From contig JALNWQ010000005.1 in assembly GCA_023230855.1 (NCBI GenBank), positions 62,001 to 126,000 on the forward strand: DNA of 64,000 nucleotides, written 5' to 3'. Each line of letters opens with the position of its first letter. Within the stretch, counting starts at the first letter, position 1. Under the pieces are notes generated by a model that made no database searches, was not told where the DNA came from, and saw only the letters and a program-made list of their open reading frames with translations. Both the position numbers and the translations under genes were made by a program. Positions 29,065-37,507 of this stretch are shown piece after piece. The DNA comes from Solirubrobacteraceae bacterium (GTDB lineage Bacteria; Actinomycetota; Thermoleophilia; Solirubrobacterales; Solirubrobacteraceae).

Positions 29065-29295
29065 TCAGGCGAAGTACGCGGTGAGCTCGCCGACGGTGGA
29101 GGGGACGATCCCGGCGGTGTAGGGATCGCGACCGAACCGGTCCTCGAGCGCCGCCGACAGCTCGGCGAGGTCGAGCGAGTCGAGGCCCAGGTCGTCGCCG
29201 ATGGTCGAGGCGTCGTGGATCTCGGGCGGCACGTCCCCGCGGCGCTCGATGAGCCCACGGACGATGTCGATGATGATCCCTGCGGCCTCTGGCAT
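29065..29295 (-). CDS. Acyl carrier protein
   Basis: 76 residues, acidic. The phosphopantetheine attachment site is GLDSLDLAEL with Ser40, and helices I and IV are present (IIIDIVRGLIERR; VGELTAYFA). Not the housekeeping AcpP by context: it heads a tight cassette with an AMP-ligase and a ketoreductase. An acid-loading carrier role is inferred. The promoter region upstream is the repeat-rich gap 29296-29797. Confidence 0.88.
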   Translation of the reverse strand: MPEAAGIIIDIVRGLIERRGDVPPEIHDASTIGDDLGLDSLDLAELSAALEDRFGRDPYTAGIVPSTVGELTAYFA

Positions 29296-29424
29296 GCGCA
29301 CTCCGGTCGTGGTCCCCGCGCCGCGACGGCGCACCGGCGGCCCATCGTAGCCATCGGGCCCGGATGCAGACCGCGCGACGGCACGCCGATGTCCGCGGCC
29401 CGAACCGACCCGGCAGGCGCTGCC

Positions 29425-29691
29425 GTGTGACGATCCCCGCCACAACCGGCGGGGTTCGTCACACCGTCCGGTCGCCCGCCCTACGGCCCGCCCGTGCGAT
29501 GTCACGAAGCCCGCCACAAACGGCCGGGTTCGTCACACCGTCCGGCCGCCCGCCCTACGGCCCGCCCGTGCGATGTCACGAACCCCGCCAGAAACGGCCG
29601 GCAACGTCACATCGTCCGAGCCCCCGACCCCGCCCGACCCCACGATGCGACGAACCCCGCCACAACCGGCGGGCAACGTCACATCGTCCCG
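29425..29691. repeat. Four tandem palindromic units, period 72-74 bp
   Basis: Hairpin units begin at about 29427, 29501, 29575 and 29647. The first is nearly perfect: GTGACGATCCCCGCC pairs with GGCGGGGTTCGTCAC around ACAACC. The others keep the GTCACGAA/CGTCAC ends and the CCCGCC/GGCGGG core with changes. The spacer of units 1 and 2 (CCGTCCGG.CGCCCGCCCTAC and onward) is also repeated. They fill most of the 502-bp gap between the ACP start and the next methyltransferase; no gene is seen there. The period and hairpin match the 22.9-23.1 kb array. Confidence 0.85.
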
Positions 29692-29797
29692 TCCCGACCC
29701 GACCCACCGGCATGGGAGCCCGCCCCCCCCCCGGCCCCGCCACCGCCCCCCCGCACCGCGACGGCGACCAGGGACCGTCCGGGCGGCGAACGTCGGG

Positions 29798-30643
29798 TCA
29801 GGCGGGCCGGGCGGCGGCGATGAGGCCGTAGCCCAGGGTCCCGTCGTCCCAGAACCGCTCCAGCACGTCGCAGGCGTCGACGAACGCCCGGTGGCCGTCG
29901 TCGCCGATGAGCGCCACGACCGCGTCGCGGTAGCGCTCCGCGTTAGCGCGCCACGCGGCGAACGTCGGCCGGGTCGCGGCGGCGAGGTCCTCCTCGACGT
30001 CGACCGTCAAGCCGTGGTCGGCCATGAGCCGGCGGTACTCGTCCAGCGGCTCCATGCGGGCGTCGCCGAACACGTCGCGCAGCAACGCCAGCGGGTCGCG
30101 CAACCGTCGCACCTCGGCGAGGTCCATCGGACGACGACGGACGATGTCGCACAGCGCCACCCGTCCCCCGGGGCGCAGCACCCGCGCGCACTCGGCCACC
30201 AGGCGGTCGCGTCGCCGCATGAGGTGCGACGACTCCAGGACCCACACCCGGTCGAACGACGCGTCCGGCAGGCCGTTGTCGGTCCCGTCGCGCACCTCGA
30301 ACGTCAACCGGTCCTCCAGGCCCTCGCGCACCGCCCTGGCCCGGGCGGCGTCGACGCCGGCCGTGCTCGTCGTGATGCCGGTCACCCGGGCGTCGTGGTC
30401 GCGCGCGATCCGGGCCGCCGGCGCGCCGGTGCCGCAACCGACGTCGAGCACGTCGTGTCCGGGACCGATCCGGGCGGCGTCGAGCATCCGGCGGGTGAGC
30501 GCCGCGGTCGCCGCCGACAGGTCGCCGGTCCCGTCGCCGCCGTCGTCGTCGTCGTCGAACACCCCGTAGTGCAGCTCCTCGCCGAGCAGGAGCGTCCACG
30601 CCGCGGTGACGCGATCGTAGTGGTCGGCCGGTGCGTGACTCAT
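29798..30643 (-). CDS. SAM-dependent methyltransferase (small-molecule type)
   Basis: 281 residues, class I. Motif I is LDVGCGTGAPAARIA near residue 83, followed by VTGITTS, FDRVWVLESSHLM and VLRPGGRVALCDI, the pattern of tocopherol, sarcosine and polyketide-type C/N/O-methyltransferases. An acidic run of Asp/Gly (about residues 30-45) interrupts the N-terminal helix. The start is 25 bp after the aroC stop, so it may be the last gene of the pilM-aroC run. The substrate is unknown. Confidence 0.85.
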   Translation of the reverse strand: MSHAPADHYDRVTAAWTLLLGEELHYGVFDDDDDGGDGTGDLSAATAALTRRMLDAARIGPGHDVLDVGCGTGAPAARIARDHDARVTGITTSTAGVDAARARAVREGLEDRLTFEVRDGTDNGLPDASFDRVWVLESSHLMRRRDRLVAECARVLRPGGRVALCDIVRRRPMDLAEVRRLRDPLALLRDVFGDARMEPLDEYRRLMADHGLTVDVEEDLAAATRPTFAAWRANAERYRDAVVALIGDDGHRAFVDACDVLERFWDDGTLGYGLIAAARPA

Positions 30644-30668
30644 GCGACCTCTCGTCGCCGACGGGCCG

Positions 30669-31862
30669 CTACGCGGTCCAGCCGATCCGCCGGGCGTACG
30701 CGTCGACGGCGGCCTTGACGTCGTCGATGTGGTCGCCACCGAACTTCTCGCGGTAGGCGGACGCCAAGACGAACGCGACCATCGCCTCCCCCACCACCCC
30801 GGCGGCGGGCACGACGCAGTTGTCGGTCCGCTCGCGCAGCGCCTTGGCCGGCTCGCCGGTGGTGAGGTCGACCGACCGCAAGGGCTTGGTGATCGTCGGG
30901 ATCGGCTTGACGACGGCGCGGATGACGAGCGTCTGCCCGGTCGTCATGCCGCCCTCCAGGCCGCCGGCGTGGTTCGTGCGGCGGCGCAGCGCTCCGGTCG
31001 GCTGGTCGCCGTCCTCGGCGTCGTCGCCGGCGAAGATCTCGTCCTGCGCCTGCGATCCGGGGGTCTCGGCCAGGCGGAACCCGTCGCCGAACTCCACGCC
31101 CTTGTGGGCCTGGATGGAGCAGATCGCCTGCGCCAGCCGGCCGTCGAGGCGCTCCTGCCACGACACGTGCGACCCGATCCCCGGCAGCAGCCCGAAGACG
31201 AGCACCTCGTAGGTGCCGCCGATCGACTCGTTCGCCTTGCGCTCGACGGTGATGTGCTTGACCATCGCCCTGGACGCGTCGGCGTCGAGCGTGCGGACCG
31301 GGTCGTCGTCGACACCCTCGAACGCGGCGACCGTGAGCGGCGCGGTCGGGTCGGGCGCGGGCACCGTCCCGATCCGGGTGACGTGCGACCGGATCTCGAC
31401 GCCGAGCTCGCGGAGGAACGCCTTGGCGAGCGTGCCGCCGGCGACGCGCGCCGCCGTCTCGCGGGCGGATGCGCGCTCCAGGACGTTGCGGACGTCGTCG
31501 TGGCCGTACTTCCACGCCCCGTTGAGGTCGGCGTGGCCGGGACGCGGCATGTGGACCGGCTGGACCGTGGCGCCCTCGACCGGCCACGGGTTCATCCGCT
31601 CCTCCCAGTTGGCGTAGTCGCGGTTGGCGACCTGGAGCGCGATCGGCCCGCCGAGCGTGCGGCCGTGCCGGACGCCGGCGGTGACCTCGGCCCGGTCGGT
31701 CTCGATCTTCATCCGACCGCCGCGACCGAACCCGAGCTGGCGGCGCGCCATGTCGCGGTCCATCGCGTCGCGGTCCAGGAGCAGGCCCGCCGGCAGGCCC
31801 TCGACGAGGGTCGTCAGACCCGGTCCGTGGGACTCGCCGGCGGTGGTGAGGGTCAGCGTCAT
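30669..31862 (-). CDS. aroC: Chorismate synthase
   Basis: 397 residues. Converts EPSP to chorismate using reduced FMN, the last shared step of aromatic amino acid synthesis. TTAGESHGPGL at the start, RRQLGFGRGGRMKIE, the KYGHDDVRNVLERASARETAARVA core and TNHAGGLEGGMTTGQ are the family's signatures. The gene is 36 bp downstream of the pilus-associated gene on the same strand, so it is likely read from the pilM promoter unless an internal one exists. Confidence 0.97.
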   Translation of the reverse strand: MTLTLTTAGESHGPGLTTLVEGLPAGLLLDRDAMDRDMARRQLGFGRGGRMKIETDRAEVTAGVRHGRTLGGPIALQVANRDYANWEERMNPWPVEGATVQPVHMPRPGHADLNGAWKYGHDDVRNVLERASARETAARVAGGTLAKAFLRELGVEIRSHVTRIGTVPAPDPTAPLTVAAFEGVDDDPVRTLDADASRAMVKHITVERKANESIGGTYEVLVFGLLPGIGSHVSWQERLDGRLAQAICSIQAHKGVEFGDGFRLAETPGSQAQDEIFAGDDAEDGDQPTGALRRRTNHAGGLEGGMTTGQTLVIRAVVKPIPTITKPLRSVDLTTGEPAKALRERTDNCVVPAAGVVGEAMVAFVLASAYREKFGGDHIDDVKAAVDAYARRIGWTA

Positions 31863-31898
31863 CGGGGCCGGAGTCTACGACCCCGGCCCGTCACGGGA

Positions 31899-32873
31899 TC
31901 AGCGGCCGGCGTCCATCCGCAGGTCGCCGCGCCACGTGCTGAGGATCCGCACCGCGGTCACCGCGCCCGGCCCGCTCTTGCGCCGCGGCGCCTGCAGCAC
32001 CGCGACCTTGCCGGCCCGGACGTGCACGAGCTTGCAGGCCCCGGACGCGTAGCGCTCGACGCACGTCGTGCCCTTGGACTGCTTGCCGGTGAGCTTGGAG
32101 CCCTGGCGCAGGCGCAGCTTGACGACCGATCCGTCGCGCGACAGGCCCACGACGCGGGCGACCCCGCCGCTGTTCGCCGGCAGGATCGTGCCGATCTTCA
32201 CGCGCGACCGGGAACGCTTGCCCTTGTCGGTCGCGACCCGCACCGACACGCGCGGCGGCAGCGAGACGTGGCCGGCGATGACCGCCTGGCGCAGCTGGTC
32301 GCTCGTGATCCGTGGCGTCGTCGTGCGGCTCGGCGCGCTCGGCGTGGTGGTCGTCGTCGCGCCGCCCGTGGTGGGCGACGTCGAGCCGGTGGCGGCGCCG
32401 GTGGAGGGTCGGGACGTCCCGGTCGACGGGGTGGTGGCGCGCGACGTCGACGCGCCGGTGGCGGGCCTGGGTGCGGGTCGGGGCTTCGCCGCGCCGCGCA
32501 GGAACGGGTCGACCGACCGGCCGCGGCTCGCGGCGTCGAGCGCGTCCGCCAGGCGCTCGGCGGCGTCCTGCTCGGGGTCGGCGGCCTCGGCGTCGACCGA
32601 CCGGGCGACCGCGAGCGCGCGCTTGACGGTGTCGTCCTGGGCCGGGGTGGCGAGCGCGGCGGTCGGGTCGTCGGTCACGACGGGGTCGGTGTCCTGCCCG
32701 CCGCCCCACAGGTAGATGCCGGCGCCGGCGACGACGACCCCGCCGATGATGACGGCCAGGACCGGGTCGAGCGTGGTCCGGCCGGCGGCGGCGCTCGTGG
32801 CGGCCTGGTCGGTGGTGGCGTCCCCGTCGTCGCCGGAGCGACGGCCGAAGGGATCGCGGATGGAGCGGCTCAC
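31899..32873 (-). CDS. Pilus-associated membrane protein in PilP position
   Basis: 324 residues. A short cytoplasmic N-terminus, one membrane segment at about residues 37-57 (LDPVLAVIIGGVVVAGAGIYLW), a helical Asp/Ala-rich segment, a Thr/Ser/Pro-rich linker (about 140-190), then a C-terminal domain of basic beta strands (RSRSRVKIGTILPAN, VVKLRLRQGSKLTG) with CVERYASGAC. No sequence match to PilP was seen, but it is coupled by GTGA to pilO, so it probably belongs to the inner-membrane pilus platform. Confidence 0.7.
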   Translation of the reverse strand: MSRSIRDPFGRRSGDDGDATTDQAATSAAAGRTTLDPVLAVIIGGVVVAGAGIYLWGGGQDTDPVVTDDPTAALATPAQDDTVKRALAVARSVDAEAADPEQDAAERLADALDAASRGRSVDPFLRGAAKPRPAPRPATGASTSRATTPSTGTSRPSTGAATGSTSPTTGGATTTTTPSAPSRTTTPRITSDQLRQAVIAGHVSLPPRVSVRVATDKGKRSRSRVKIGTILPANSGGVARVVGLSRDGSVVKLRLRQGSKLTGKQSKGTTCVERYASGACKLVHVRAGKVAVLQAPRRKSGPGAVTAVRILSTWRGDLRMDAGR

Positions 32874-33613
32874 GGCTGGCTCCCGGTGTCGGTGGTGGCT
32901 CCGGCGGGGGCCGACGTGGCCGCCGCGGTGGTCGTGGGCAGGAGGTAGGCGACGATCTCGAGCGTGCCGGTGAGCTCCCGTCCGCCCGTCGCGCTCTGGG
33001 CCACGCCCAGGTCGATCGCGTTGACGCGCAGCAGGCGCCCGCGGGCGGTGAGCTTGCCGCCCCGGGTGCGGACGCTCGACTGGATCGAGCGGACGAACCG
33101 GGTGACGTCGACGTAGTCGCCGCCGACCTGCACGTTGAGCGACACCGGGCGGGCGGCGGAGCCCGTGGTCGTCGTCGCGGCGCCGGGCGTGGTGGCTCCG
33201 GCGGCGCCGTCGACGCGGGTGCCGTCGGCGGCGACCCCGCCGGCGGTCCCCGCCCCGGCGACCGTCGCCGACGCGGTGGCGGCCGGCTCCGACACCTTCA
33301 GGACGTCGAAGCTCACGCCGCGCCGCTTGGCGGTCGCGTCGAGCTGGTCGATGAGCTGGGCGGCCCGGACCTTCTCGGGCACCGCGACCGCGAGCCGACG
33401 CAGGGTGCGGCGGTTGGCCGGTGCGCGCTCGGCGGCCTGGCGGGCCTGCACGAGCTGCGCGTCGACCTGGGCGGCCTGCGCCTCGGCGGACGCCTGGGCG
33501 TCCTGGGCGGCGGTGGCGTCCTCGCGGGCGGGGCTCACGAGCATGAGCCACATCAGGGCGCCGACGGCGAGGATCGCGACCCCGCCGAGCATGAGCTTCA
33601 TCCGCTCGGTCAT
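32870..33613 (-). CDS. pilO: Type IV pilus inner-membrane protein PilO
   Basis: 247 residues. One membrane helix near the N-terminus (LGGVAILAVGALMWLMLV), a coiled coil of Ala/Gln/Glu (about 30-80), then a ferredoxin-like periplasmic-type domain (LIDQLDATAKRRGVSFDVL; LNVQVGGDYVDVTRFVRSI) with Thr/Ala-rich inserts. This architecture and its place after pilN identify it. PilO dimerises with PilN and aligns the assembly motor with the pilus. ATGA overlap with pilN and GTGA overlap with the next gene. Confidence 0.85.
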   Translation of the reverse strand: MTERMKLMLGGVAILAVGALMWLMLVSPAREDATAAQDAQASAEAQAAQVDAQLVQARQAAERAPANRRTLRRLAVAVPEKVRAAQLIDQLDATAKRRGVSFDVLKVSEPAATASATVAGAGTAGGVAADGTRVDGAAGATTPGAATTTTGSAARPVSLNVQVGGDYVDVTRFVRSIQSSVRTRGGKLTARGRLLRVNAIDLGVAQSATGGRELTGTLEIVAYLLPTTTAAATSAPAGATTDTGSQP

Positions 33614-34347
33614 CGGGAGCCTCCGTTCGGGTCGGCGGTGCTGGCGGTCGTCGTGCCGGTCGGGCCGGCGGCTCCGGCGTCGGCCGCGCCGGCGGCGCCG
33701 GTCGCGTCCGCGGTCGCCTGGACCGCGTCGAGGATCGTGGTGGCGGCCAGGCCGACGGTCGCGTCGAGGCTCACGCCGTCGCAGGCGGTGCTCGTCGCGC
33801 CCTTGCCGTTGCGGGCCGTGCTGCTCAGCGCGACGTCGTCGACCTGCGGCAGGCGCTCCAACGCTCGCAGCGCGGTCGCGACCCGGGGCTGGGTGTCGGA
33901 GCAGCCGACGATGTGGACCGATCCCTGACCCTGCAGCCCGGCGACCCGGCTGCCGCCGGTGGTCGCCGCGAGCTGGGTGATGCCGACCGGACCCGGCAAC
34001 GCGCCGGCCACGGCCTCCAGGACCATCGCCCAGTCGGTGCGGCCGGTGGCGGCCGCGTTGACCGCGGACTCGCGCTCGGCGCGGCGCCGGTCGAGCGCGA
34101 CGACGGGCTGCAGCTGGTTGACCTGGGCCTGCGCGGTGGCGGCGCGGGCGACCGCGGCGGCCTCGGCCTCGCGGGCGACCGACGTGTCGTGGCGGGCGGA
34201 CGCCCACATCCCGAGCATGGCCAGCAGGACGACGGCGCCCAGCGCGGCGACGCCGTGGACGGGGTTCAGGCGCGTGGCGCCCGTGCCCGTCCCGCGACGC
34301 CCACCGCTCTGACGCAGGTCGGGCGGCAGCAGGTTGACGGCTCTCAT
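33610..34347 (-). CDS. pilN: Type IV pilus inner-membrane protein PilN
   Basis: 245 residues. It begins MRAVNLLPPDLR, the NLLP motif that docks into PilM. One membrane segment (VAALGAVVLLAMLGMW, about 32-48), a coiled coil, and a periplasmic-type domain (ALPGPVGITQLAATTG, ATALRALERLPQVDDV) follow; the last 40 residues are Ala/Gly/Thr-rich. The start overlaps the pilM stop (ATGA), the stop overlaps the pilO start. Confidence 0.88.
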   Translation of the reverse strand: MRAVNLLPPDLRQSGGRRGTGTGATRLNPVHGVAALGAVVLLAMLGMWASARHDTSVAREAEAAAVARAATAQAQVNQLQPVVALDRRRAERESAVNAAATGRTDWAMVLEAVAGALPGPVGITQLAATTGGSRVAGLQGQGSVHIVGCSDTQPRVATALRALERLPQVDDVALSSTARNGKGATSTACDGVSLDATVGLAATTILDAVQATADATGAAGAADAGAAGPTGTTTASTADPNGGSR

Positions 34348-35390
34348 GCGTGCACCTCCTCGACGCTCAGGCCAAGCGCGACGGGGTCGGCGCCCCCGGC
34401 CAGGGTGGTGGCGGACTCCACGGGCAGCGACAGGACCTCGGCGAGGAGGTCGTGGACGCCGTCCAGGTCGGCGAGCGGGCCGCTGACGATGCAGCTCGTG
34501 GGCTGCGGTCCGGCTTCCTGCTCGACGTGGAACTCGATCGACGTGCGGACCGTCGACGCGATCGCGCGCACGGTGCGCTGCAGGATCGCGGCGACGTCGT
34601 CAGCGTCCTCGCCCTCGACCGTGCGGTGGCCGAGGAGCGTCTCGACCGCGGCGTCGGCGGCGGCGCCGGTGCGGCGCGACACCTCCTCGGCCGCGGACTG
34701 CGCGCCGGCGGGAATCGTCCGGACGAACCGGCAGCCGTCGGGCCCGGTGAGCGCCAGGGTCGTGACGCCGTCGAGGTCGAGCAGCAGCGTCGGCTCGGGG
34801 GCCTGGACGCAGCGGCTCAGGCCGAACGCGACGAGGTCGATGCCGATCGGCTGCATGCCGGCGGCCTGGGCGGCGGCGACCTGGCCGTCGACGAGGTCGC
34901 GGCGCGCCGCGACGACGAGGGCCCGGTGGACGGGGCGCCCGTCGTCGTCGGAGCCGTCGGCGAGCATGCGGTAGTCGATGACCGCGCCGTCGGCGGCGGT
35001 CGGGATCCGATCGCGGGCGACGGCGCGCACGGCCGCGTCCTGGTCCTCCTCGTGCTCGGTGGGCGGCACGTCGAGGATGCGGACGGCGACCTTCTGGCAG
35101 CCGATGCCGAGGCGGACCTTGCGGTCGAACCCGTTGCGGCCGTCCATCGCCTGGCGCAGCGCCGACGCGACGGCGGCCGCGTCGACGACCTCGCCGTCGC
35201 GGACCGCGCCGTGCGGCAGCGGGGCGGTGGCGGTCGCGACGACCGACAGCGGGCCGCGGGACGGTGCGGCGAGCGCCAGCGCGACGTGGGTGGCGCCGAT
35301 GCGGACGCCGGTGACGGGCGACGACGCGGTGGGTCTCCGGGTGGCGGAGCCCTTGGGTCGACGGGGGAGTGTGATCTGGGGAAGGGCCAT
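34344..35390 (-). CDS. pilM: Type IV pilus assembly protein PilM
   Basis: 348 residues, actin-like cytoplasmic ATPase fold that binds the PilN N-terminus. The first strand and hairpin (VTGVRIGATHVALAL) follow a basic start; VRLGIGCQKVAVRILDVPP, LLLDLDGVTTLAL and SCIVSGPLADLDGVHDLLAE correspond to the phosphate and adenosine motifs of the fold. It is the first gene of pilM-N-O-P-like-aroC-methyltransferase. No pilB, pilT, pilC or secretin gene is in the window, so the motor genes must lie elsewhere. Confidence 0.88.
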   Translation of the reverse strand: MALPQITLPRRPKGSATRRPTASSPVTGVRIGATHVALALAAPSRGPLSVVATATAPLPHGAVRDGEVVDAAAVASALRQAMDGRNGFDRKVRLGIGCQKVAVRILDVPPTEHEEDQDAAVRAVARDRIPTAADGAVIDYRMLADGSDDDGRPVHRALVVAARRDLVDGQVAAAQAAGMQPIGIDLVAFGLSRCVQAPEPTLLLDLDGVTTLALTGPDGCRFVRTIPAGAQSAAEEVSRRTGAAADAAVETLLGHRTVEGEDADDVAAILQRTVRAIASTVRTSIEFHVEQEAGPQPTSCIVSGPLADLDGVHDLLAEVLSLPVESATTLAGGADPVALGLSVEEVHA

Positions 35391-35624
35391 GGAGACTTTC
35401 GGGTCATCCCCTCGATCGGTCGTGCGTCGACCCTTCCTTGACCGGGTGTAGGCCGGGTGGACGGGCGTCGTAGCGCGGGCCTGATCGGGTGGGCGTCACG
35501 GGGCTCACGTGCGGTCGGTCACGACCGGCAGGATGGTGCAAGCGACGCTTGATCGCCATCCGAAGAACCTACTCCGTGCAGTCGGACGTGCTCGGTCCGC
35601 GCGAGGGCGCGCGGCGTCACCGAT

Positions 35625-35676
35625 GACAGCGGGTCGGCCCACCATCGCCAGGCGACGGTCGGACGACCCGCTCTCC
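35625..35676. repeat. 52-bp two-tier palindromic repeat, copy 1
   Basis: AGCGGGTCG...CGACCCGCT outer arms and an ACCATCG...CGACGGT inner arm (one mismatch), ending CTCTCC. It lies in the 377-bp gap between the pilM start and the prepilin peptidase stop; nothing else was seen in that gap. Confidence 0.85.
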
Positions 35677-35767
35677 GGGCCCGGCCGCCGCGCCCGTCGC
35701 GGAGCCTCGGCGCCTCACTGGCCGGCCGGGCACCGGGCCGACCGGGCGGCCACGCGCCGAGCGGACC

Positions 35768-36523
35768 TCAGAACGCCCCGGTGTACCAGTCGATCAGCGG
35801 CTGGCCGGCGACGAGGGCGACGACCGCGCCGAACGCGAGGTACGGACCGAACGGGATCTGGGTCTTGCGGGCCTCGGCGACGCCGACGCGCGCTCCCAGC
35901 ACGACGCCCCAGACGGTGCCGGCGACGAGGGCGACGAGGATCGCGACGGCGACCGCGGGCCCGAGGCACAGGCCGATGACCCCGGCGAGCTTCACGTCGC
36001 CCAGGCCCATCCCGTCCGGGCGCAGGAACGCGGGGACGAAGAGGAACCCGGCCGCGGCGATGCCCGCGATGAGCCGCGTGACCTGGCCGTCGGGGTCGAT
36101 CGCGGCGCCGGCGGCGATCGCGACGATCGCGGCGGGCAGGGTGATCGCGTTGGGGATGCGCCGGTGGTCCAGGTCGATGAGCGTGATCGGCACCAGCGCG
36201 GTGACGAGGACGATGCCGAGCACGACGTCGACGGTGTCGGTGGCGATCGCCGCGACGAGCGCCCACAGCACCGCGGTGACGCCCTCCACCACCGGGTAGC
36301 GCGCCGAGATCGGGGCGTGGCAGTCGCGGCAGTGGCCGCGCAGGACGAGCCACGAGAAGACGGGCACGTTGTCGTACGCGCGGATCTGGTGGTGGCAGCT
36401 GGGGCACTCCGAGCGTCCCCCGGCGACCGACACGCCCAGGGGCAGTCGGTGGATGACGACGTTGAGGAACGACCCGATGAGCAGGCCGAAGGCGGCGGAC
36501 AGGGCGATGAGCATCGGCAGCAT
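35768..36523 (-). CDS. pilD: Prepilin peptidase / N-methyltransferase
   Basis: 251 residues, polytopic. An N-terminal domain with two CxxC pairs (CPSCHHQ and CRDCHAPI) and the GSFLNVVIHRLPLG start, then the aspartyl protease pair: Asp in LIDLDHRRIPN and Asp in MGLGDVKLAG (GxGD motif). Cleaves the leader of type IV prepilins at the inner membrane and methylates the new N-terminus. Acts on the three prepilins at 41-44 kb. It stands alone between the pilM operon and the VapBC pair. Confidence 0.95.
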   Translation of the reverse strand: MLPMLIALSAAFGLLIGSFLNVVIHRLPLGVSVAGGRSECPSCHHQIRAYDNVPVFSWLVLRGHCRDCHAPISARYPVVEGVTAVLWALVAAIATDTVDVVLGIVLVTALVPITLIDLDHRRIPNAITLPAAIVAIAAGAAIDPDGQVTRLIAGIAAAGFLFVPAFLRPDGMGLGDVKLAGVIGLCLGPAVAVAILVALVAGTVWGVVLGARVGVAEARKTQIPFGPYLAFGAVVALVAGQPLIDWYTGAF

Positions 36524-36769
36524 GGAAGGTACGGGGCGGTGGTGGGCGATCTCTGCGGTGATCCGTGCCGATCCCGTGCCGATCCGGCGTCGGGCTCGGT
36601 GCGTGGCGGCGGGCGTCCCCCGGACCATCGACGGTGACGGCCGTCCCGGGGCGACGCCGTGGCGCCTCCTGGGGACCCCCTCGGCATCCGGTCCGGATCG
36701 ACCGAGGCCGCGGGTGCCGGGTGGACGGATGGACGGGCGCCCGGCTCCCGGGTGGCGGAGGGCGGGTCG

Positions 36770-37147
36770 TCAGACGGTGCGGAGCTCGACGTCGAGCCCG
36801 GTCGCGACGACGAGCGCGAGCAGGTCGTCGGGATCCGACGTCGTGATGCGGTCGCCGTCGCGGGCCAACAGCGCCACCGCGGCGTCGACGGCGTCACCGC
36901 CGCCGGCCGCGGCCAGCAGCGAGCCGGCCCGGCGACCGAGCTCCTCGTCGAGCGGACGGACGTCGATGCCCCGGAGCGCCGCCGCGAGCCGGGCCTGCCG
37001 GCGACCGTCGCGCCACACCTGACCGACGACGCCGCCGTGGGTGACGACCTCCTCGCCGCGCCGGTGGGCGATCCGCAGACGGCCGATCATGTCGCGGTCG
37101 CCGCGCTCGATCGCCACGAGCGCGCCGGCGTCGAGCACGTGTCGCAC
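36770..37147 (-). CDS. vapC: VapC-type PIN toxin
   Basis: 125 residues. PIN-domain endoribonuclease with acidic residues spaced as expected: Asp6 in VLDAGALVAIE, Glu14, Asp in GGGDAVDAAVALLA and Asp in TSDPDDLLAL. Cleaves tRNA or rRNA when freed from antitoxin. GTG 37147 begins one base after the vapB stop. The 246-bp gap on its 3' side to pilD shows no feature. Confidence 0.85.
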   Translation of the reverse strand: MRHVLDAGALVAIERGDRDMIGRLRIAHRRGEEVVTHGGVVGQVWRDGRRQARLAAALRGIDVRPLDEELGRRAGSLLAAAGGGDAVDAAVALLARDGDRITTSDPDDLLALVVATGLDVELRTV

Positions 37148-37148
37148 G

Positions 37149-37454
37149 TCAGGCGGCCGCGGCGCCGGACGACGGACCGGTCGCGGCTCCGCCCGGGCCG
37201 CGCACGTGGACGGCGCCCGCGGTCGACCGACGCTCGATCTCCGCCAGCTCGTCGTCGTCGAACGCCCCGTGCTCGGCCTCGTACGCGTCGAGGAACGCGC
37301 CGAGCTCCGCGGACCGCCGATCGCGCTCCAGGCGCGCGACCAACGCCTCGTCCACCCAGGCGCTGACCGACGAGGCGGCCCCGGAGTCGACCGCCGACCG
37401 GACGGCCTCCGCGACGTCGGCGTCGACCGTCACCGTCAAGCGACGCTTCTGCAT
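37149..37454 (-). CDS. vapB: VapB-type antitoxin, ribbon-helix-helix
   Basis: 101 residues. The N-terminal RRLTVTVDADVAEAVRSAV and VSAWVDEALVARLERD form a ribbon-helix-helix DNA-binding domain that would repress its own promoter. The acidic middle (EAEHGAFDDDELAEIERR) would block the toxin. ATG 37454 is six bases after a TAAGAT box, so the mRNA is probably leaderless. Confidence 0.82.
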   Translation of the reverse strand: MQKRRLTVTVDADVAEAVRSAVDSGAASSVSAWVDEALVARLERDRRSAELGAFLDAYEAEHGAFDDDELAEIERRSTAGAVHVRGPGGAATGPSSGAAAA

Positions 37455-37460
37455 ACGATC

Positions 37461-37466
37461 ATCTTA
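37461..37466 (-). promoter_or_regulatory. -10 box (TAAGAT) of vapBC
   Basis: On the minus strand TAAGAT ends six bases before the vapB ATG, placing the transcription start at the start codon. It lies in the 53-bp divergent gap with the flavoprotein gene, where TAAGGT (37489-37494) could serve the other direction. Confidence 0.5.
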
Positions 37467-37507
37467 CCGTCCGCCGCGGCCGGTCCCGTAAGGTTCCGCG
37501 CCGGTCC

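Noticed and set aside
22941..29691. CRISPR-like arrays of about 36-bp repeats and 36-bp spacers
   Set aside because: The spacer halves are themselves repeated, repeat copies are imperfect, copy number is low, and no cas gene is present. These are tandem hairpin repeats.
29296..29797. Hidden gene in the 500-bp gap
   Set aside because: All frames are broken by the palindromic repeats or lack starts and coding-type codon use.
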